DNA of 64,000 nucleotides from Leisingera daeponensis (GTDB lineage: Bacteria; Pseudomonadota; Alphaproteobacteria; Rhodobacterales; Rhodobacteraceae): positions 455,436 to 519,435 of the forward strand of contig NZ_JAHVJA010000003.1 of NCBI RefSeq assembly GCF_019801465.1. Direction: 5' to 3'. This document shows, in pieces, positions 60,603 to 64,000 of the stretch. Made by a program: the position numbers and the translations under genes. The notes below the pieces were generated by a model. It saw only the letters and a list, made by a program, of their open reading frames with translations. It did not search any database and was not told the origin of the DNA. Each line of letters starts with the position of its first letter. Position 1 is the first letter of the stretch.

Positions 60603-60607
60603 CCCCG

Positions 60608-61636
60608 TCAGCTGGCCAGGGCAACCTTTGCGGAGTCCATTACCGCGCCGATGCGGCGACCGGTGTCCACCATTCGGTTGGAGAAGCCCCATTCGTTGTC
60701 GTACCAGCTGACCACCCGCACCAGCCCTTCGGCGGTGACGGCGGTCTGCGCGGCGGCAAAGCAGCTGGAATGGGGATCGTGGTTGAAGTCAACCGACACA
60801 AGCGGGTCTTCCTCGTAGGACAGAATACCTTCCAGCCCGTTCGCAGCTGCCGCCTGCACCGCCGCATTGACTGCATCAACAGTGGCAGGGCGCTCCGGGA
60901 CAAAGCTGAGGTCCACGACGGAGACATTGGCGGTTGGAACCCGGATCGCTGAGCCCTCCAGGCGGCCTTTCAGATGCGGCAGCACCTCGGAAATCGCGCG
61001 CGCGGCCCCGGTGGACGTGGGGATCATCGACAGCGAGGCCGCACGGGCGCGGTAGAGGTCCTTGTGGCTGGTGTCGTGGGTTGGCTGATCCCCGGTGTAG
61101 GCGTGGATCGTGGTCATGTAGCCGGTTTTTATGCCAAAAGCCTCGTCCAGCACCTTGGCCAGCGGCGCCAGGCAGTTGGTGGTGCAGGAGGCGTTGGAGA
61201 CAATGACGTCATCTGCCGCCAAATCCGTATGGTTCACACCATATACAACCGTGCGGTCCGCATCTTTTCCCGGCGCGGATATCAGCACCCGTTTGGAGCC
61301 GTTCTTCAGGTGCCGCGCGGCATCGTTGCGCGCGGTGAACAGGCCGGTGCATTCAAAGGCTATATCGACATCCTGCCAGGGCAGCTCCTCAGGGTTGCGC
61401 ATGGCGCTCAGCCGGATGCTGTGGCGGCCCACGCGGATCAGGTCGTCTGCCAGGAAAACCGGGATATTCAGCCGCCCGTGCACGCTATCGTACTTCAGCA
61501 GATGCACCAGCGTTTCCGGTGGCGACAAGTCATTGATGGCCACCACCTCGATATCCTTGGCATCGCTCTCAAGAAGCGCCCGCAGCACCCCGCGGCCAAT
61601 GCGCCCGAATCCGTTGATTGCAATCTTCAGTGTCAT
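60608..61636 (-). CDS. gap: Glyceraldehyde-3-phosphate dehydrogenase
   Basis: A 342-aa glycolytic enzyme that oxidises glyceraldehyde-3-phosphate to 1,3-bisphosphoglycerate with NAD and phosphate. The NAD fold NGFGRIGRGVLRAL is near 7-20, the catalytic Cys is in SNASCTTNCLAPL near 150-162, and SWYDNEWGFSNRM is at the C-terminal end. I chose ATG 61636 with GGAG upstream; the long frame that runs on to 62557 is antisense to the LacI gene and is shadow. It is divergent from a LacI-type regulator across a repeated operator region. Confidence 0.96.
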   Translation of the reverse strand: MTLKIAINGFGRIGRGVLRALLESDAKDIEVVAINDLSPPETLVHLLKYDSVHGRLNIPVFLADDLIRVGRHSIRLSAMRNPEELPWQDVDIAFECTGLFTARNDAARHLKNGSKRVLISAPGKDADRTVVYGVNHTDLAADDVIVSNASCTTNCLAPLAKVLDEAFGIKTGYMTTIHAYTGDQPTHDTSHKDLYRARAASLSMIPTSTGAARAISEVLPHLKGRLEGSAIRVPTANVSVVDLSFVPERPATVDAVNAAVQAAAANGLEGILSYEEDPLVSVDFNHDPHSSCFAAAQTAVTAEGLVRVVSWYDNEWGFSNRMVDTGRRIGAVMDSAKVALAS

Positions 61637-61671
61637 CTCTGATCTCCGGCTGGTGTACCGGATCTGAAGCC

Positions 61672-61709
61672 GGTATCGATAACGGTTGCGATACCGATAG
61701 CGATAACGG
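61672..61709. promoter_or_regulatory. Tandem-repeat operator region between gap and LacI gene
   Basis: GGTATCG-n10-CGATACC (61672-61695) is a perfect inverted repeat. GATAACGG occurs at 61678-61685 and at 61702-61709, 24 bp apart, and CGATA appears four times in 30 bp. The location, 36 bp before gap and 71 bp before the LacI-type gene, and central CG steps fit a LacI-family operator. The regulator is probably the adjacent gene. Confidence 0.55.
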
Positions 61710-61780
61710 AATAGAAAATCAACCCCCATAGCAGCAGGGCCGCTCTTGCGGCTGCCTGCGATCTGCAGGAGCATGGGCGT

Positions 61781-62785
61781 ATGACGAAGAAACTGCTTCT
61801 GAAAGACGTGGCCAAGCTGGCCGGAGTGAGCGAGATGACGGCCTCGCGCGCCTTGCGCGGAGCCCCGGATGTATCCGCCAAGACCAAGGCGAAGATCGAG
61901 GAAATTGCCCGGGCCCACGGCTATGTCCCGAATCGGATTGCCGGTTCCCTGTCCTCGCAATCGGTTAACCTTGTGGCGGTTGTGGTGCCATCGCTGAACA
62001 GCTTTGTGTTTCCTGAGGTGCTGTCGGGTATTTCTGCTGTGTTGAAGCCCAGTCCTTTGAAGCCGGTTGTGGGAATCTCCGGCTACGATTTGGAGGAGGA
62101 GGAAAGCGTCATCCGGGAAATGCTGAGCTGGCGGCCCTCGGGGCTGATCGTGGCCGGGCTTGAACACACCGAAGCGACCCGCCGTATGCTGCAGCAGGCC
62201 GATTGCCCGGTGGTGGAGGTGATGGATGCCGACGGCGATCCCGTGCGCCATTGCGTTGGCATATCGCATCTCCAGGCCGGGCGCGATATGGCTGAACAGA
62301 TATTGGCCCGCGGCTACCGGAACATCGGCTTTATCGGCACCAAGATGCCGCAGGATTTCCGGGCCCGGAAACGCTTCGACGGGTTCACCGACGGGTTGGC
62401 TGCGCAGGGCGTGACGCTTAGCGATATCGAGCATTACTCCGGGGAAAGCGCAATTCAAACCGGCCGCCAGCTGACCGCGCAGATGCTGGCACGCAATCCG
62501 GATCTTGATTGCATCTACTATTCCAGCGATGTGATGAGCGTTGGCGGATTGATGCATTGCCTGGCAGCCGGCCTGTCAGTGCCTGGTGATATTGCACTGG
62601 CAGGATTCAATAACCTGCAAATTCTGCAAGGGTTGCCGCTTCAGCTGGCGACCACCGATGCCTGCCGCAGGGAGATCGGCGAACGCGCGGCAAAGGTCAT
62701 CCTGAAGTCGCGGGAACCCGGCGATGCAGAGGGGCTGGTTTTCGACCGCCTGCACCCCGCGATCAGCCTGGGCGAAACGCTATAG
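61781..62785 (+). CDS. LacI-family transcriptional regulator
   Basis: A 334-aa repressor. The N-terminal LacI helix-turn-helix and hinge (about 5-60: LLLKDVAKLAGVSEMTASRALRG, NRIAGSL) are followed by a periplasmic-binding-like sugar domain with GFIGTKMPQDFRARKRFDGF and VPGDIALAGFNNL. The style resembles GntR/IdnR-type gluconate or sugar-acid repressors. It is divergent from gap and likely binds the repeats between them. AGGAG precedes the ATG. The effector is unknown. Confidence 0.92.
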   Translation: MTKKLLLKDVAKLAGVSEMTASRALRGAPDVSAKTKAKIEEIARAHGYVPNRIAGSLSSQSVNLVAVVVPSLNSFVFPEVLSGISAVLKPSPLKPVVGISGYDLEEEESVIREMLSWRPSGLIVAGLEHTEATRRMLQQADCPVVEVMDADGDPVRHCVGISHLQAGRDMAEQILARGYRNIGFIGTKMPQDFRARKRFDGFTDGLAAQGVTLSDIEHYSGESAIQTGRQLTAQMLARNPDLDCIYYSSDVMSVGGLMHCLAAGLSVPGDIALAGFNNLQILQGLPLQLATTDACRREIGERAAKVILKSREPGDAEGLVFDRLHPAISLGETL

Positions 62786-62934
62786 CTAGCTGCCGCCCCC
62801 TTGAGCGGCCCGGTCGGAAAACGACGGTCGCGCCGGCCCGCCCAGGGATTTTTCTATAGCTTTGCGGGCCGCCCCGGGGCAACCTGTGGGTATGGTTCCA
62901 GTGCAGCACGGGTCAGCCCGGTGAAGGAGTGCAG

Positions 62935-63150
62935 ATGCCCAATTACAACGACATGTTTGAACTTTCTGTCGAGGATATGGATCTGATCGAGACCGCACTG
63001 CGGCACACGCGGGACAGTCTGTCCAAGACGCAGCCGGAAACGGGCAGCGGTGACGCGGAAACCCTGCGCCGGGTCCACGCTCTTCTGGGGCGGTTGCACA
63101 ATCAAAAGATTTTCTACTATCCCAAGGACAAGGTTTACGTGAGCGGCTGA
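62935..63150 (+). CDS. Small hypothetical protein, 71 aa
   Basis: A 71-aa acidic, helix-prone protein beginning MPNYNDMFELSVEDMDLIETALRH and ending with KIFYYPKDKVYVSG. AAGGAG lies 5 nt before ATG 62935, and codon use is like the neighbours, so it is very probably real. From memory, similar short proteins occur in roseobacters with no assigned role. It shows no signal peptide or metal motif. Confidence 0.7.
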   Translation: MPNYNDMFELSVEDMDLIETALRHTRDSLSKTQPETGSGDAETLRRVHALLGRLHNQKIFYYPKDKVYVSG

Positions 63151-63220
63151 CGCTGTTCCTGGGTGTAAACGCGCTCCCCGCGTGGCGGAGAGCGCTGAAG
63201 CTAGGGCAAAAACCCTTTTC

Positions 63221-64000
63221 TTACATTGCCGCCTTGAACAGCTGGGCGAGATTTTCTTCGGTCAGCTCGATGGGGTTGCCGCCGCAGGAGGGGTCGATGA
63301 TGGCGCCCTTGACCAACTCGGGAACCGCACTCTCGGTGACGCCCAAGTTTGAGAGACCGCGCGGGATGCCCAGCGAATCGTTCAGCTCCTGCACAAAGCC
63401 GCGGAACCCGTCGAAGCCGCCTTCGATGCCCAGATAAGCTGCCGCCATGTTGAACCGGTCAGCAATTGCAGAGGCGTTGAACTCCAGCACAGTGGGCATG
63501 CAGACCGCGTTGGTGGTGCCGTGGTGGGTGTTGAAATGGGCGCCGATCGGGTGGCTCATCGCGTGGATCGCGCCGAGACCCTTCTGGAAGGCGGTGGCGC
63601 CCATCGCGGCGGCCGACATCATCTGGGAGCGGGCTTCGATATCGGTGCCGTCAGCGTAGGCGCGCGGCAGGTAGTCCTTCACGAGGCGCATGCCTTCCAG
63701 CGCGATGCCCTGGGACATCGGGTGGTAGTGGGGGCTGCTGAACGCCTCAACACAATGGGCGAAGGCATCGAGCCCGGTGCCCGCAGTGATGAACTTGGGC
63801 ATGCCAATGGTCAGCTCGGGGTCGCAGATCACCACGGCCGGCAGCACCTTGGGGTGGAAGATGATCTTCTTCTGGTGAGTAACGCTGTCGGTGATCACCG
63901 AGGCGCGGCCGACTTCGGAACCCGTGCCTGCGGTGGTCGGCACCGCGATGATCGGCGCGATGGCATCGGCATCGGCGCGGGTCCACCAGTCGCCGATATC
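63221..64000 (-). CDS. Iron-containing alcohol dehydrogenase, C-terminal part
   Basis: The frame is open from the right edge to the stop at 63221, giving the C-terminal 259 residues; the N-terminal nucleotide-binding part lies outside. The metal-binding histidines and the family signature are visible: PTTAGTGSEVGRASVI at the start, GLDAFAHCVEAF and GLGAIHAMSHPIGAHFNTHHGTTNAVCMP. It is a type III iron-dependent alcohol or 4-hydroxybutyrate-type dehydrogenase. The substrate is not known. Confidence 0.93.
   Translation of the reverse strand, partial: DIGDWWTRADADAIAPIIAVPTTAGTGSEVGRASVITDSVTHQKKIIFHPKVLPAVVICDPELTIGMPKFITAGTGLDAFAHCVEAFSSPHYHPMSQGIALEGMRLVKDYLPRAYADGTDIEARSQMMSAAAMGATAFQKGLGAIHAMSHPIGAHFNTHHGTTNAVCMPTVLEFNASAIADRFNMAAAYLGIEGGFDGFRGFVQELNDSLGIPRGLSNLGVTESAVPELVKGAIIDPSCGGNPIELTEENLAQLFKAAM

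Noticed and set aside
61637..62557. N-terminal extension of the gap frame through the LacI region
   Set aside because: The extension is antisense to the LacI-type gene; gap begins at 61636 with a ribosome site and normal N terminus.
1..64000. tRNA, rRNA, CRISPR, insertion-sequence or phage genes
   Set aside because: Looking through the intergenic gaps I saw no cloverleaf-type text, no regularly spaced repeats and no transposase or phage-like protein.

Overview
The window is GC-rich chromosomal DNA of an alphaproteobacterium. The gene set points to the Roseobacter group of the Rhodobacteraceae, perhaps near Leisingera, Phaeobacter or Ruegeria: ethylmalonyl-CoA pathway genes, a LuxR/LuxI pair of roseobacter type, a paaABCDE operon, a TSUP/TIGR02186 pair, a TTT transporter and tandem PhnE permeases. 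This placement is inference from protein content; no rRNA or other phylogenetic marker is present. Genes are dense on both strands. I see no insertion sequence, prophage, CRISPR array, tRNA or rRNA. The window opens inside a DUF1194-like gene (+ strand) and closes inside an iron-containing alcohol dehydrogenase (- strand).

Layout. 0.4-3.8 kb: sdhCDAB (succinate dehydrogenase). 3.9-6.5 kb: a small lipoprotein, a ZIP metal transporter, two small proteins and a DUF1989 protein. 6.6-12.7 kb: deoD and an H-NS-like gene, then the ethylmalonyl-CoA pathway genes ecm (-) and ccr (+) flanking a PlsC/PlsB-type acyltransferase. 13.1-16.9 kb: a LuxR-type receptor, a LuxI-type AHL synthase, a RecD2-like helicase and an SDR. 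17.0-19.7 kb: a TIGR02186 protein and two tandem TSUP permeases. 19.9-24.9 kb: a BMP-type (nucleoside-like) ABC importer. 25.0-29.5 kb: rimI, tsaB, a NifU-domain protein, an HCCA isomerase-like protein, a universal stress protein, a class IV aminotransferase and a VOC protein. 29.7-35.4 kb: the phenylacetyl-CoA epoxidase operon with a 3-oxoadipyl-CoA thiolase in front and an extra PaaA/PaaC-like gene at the end. 35.7-38.7 kb: a GNAT, a sulfatase-superfamily hydrolase and a GntR regulator.

38.8-50.9 kb is the most interesting stretch. A class I glutamine amidotransferase is divergent from a cytochrome P450, which is followed by a glutamine-synthetase-like ligase and a [2Fe-2S] ferredoxin. Next come a class III aminotransferase with an IclR regulator, then a TTT transporter, an aldehyde dehydrogenase and a Tm-1-like protein. 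Together these could form an amine-catabolic route in which the amine is masked by gamma-glutamylation, oxidised by the P450 and released by the amidotransferase. That is a hypothesis from gene content and from analogy with the aniline and isopropylamine pathways.

51.1-64 kb: a fused enoyl-CoA hydratase/3-hydroxyacyl-CoA dehydrogenase, rpe (-), the phosphonate importer phnCDE1E2 with a hexapeptide acyltransferase but no C-P lyase genes in view, Mrp/ApbC, gap divergent from a LacI regulator across a tandem-repeat operator region, a small conserved-looking protein, and the partial alcohol dehydrogenase.

Regulatory structure visible in the DNA includes paired palindromic sites before sdhC, a hairpin with a T-run just before the H-NS gene, an IclR-type dyad before the TTT operon, a TetR-type dyad before paaJ, a possible PHO box before phnC, and a dispersed GC-rich palindromic repeat at several gene ends.
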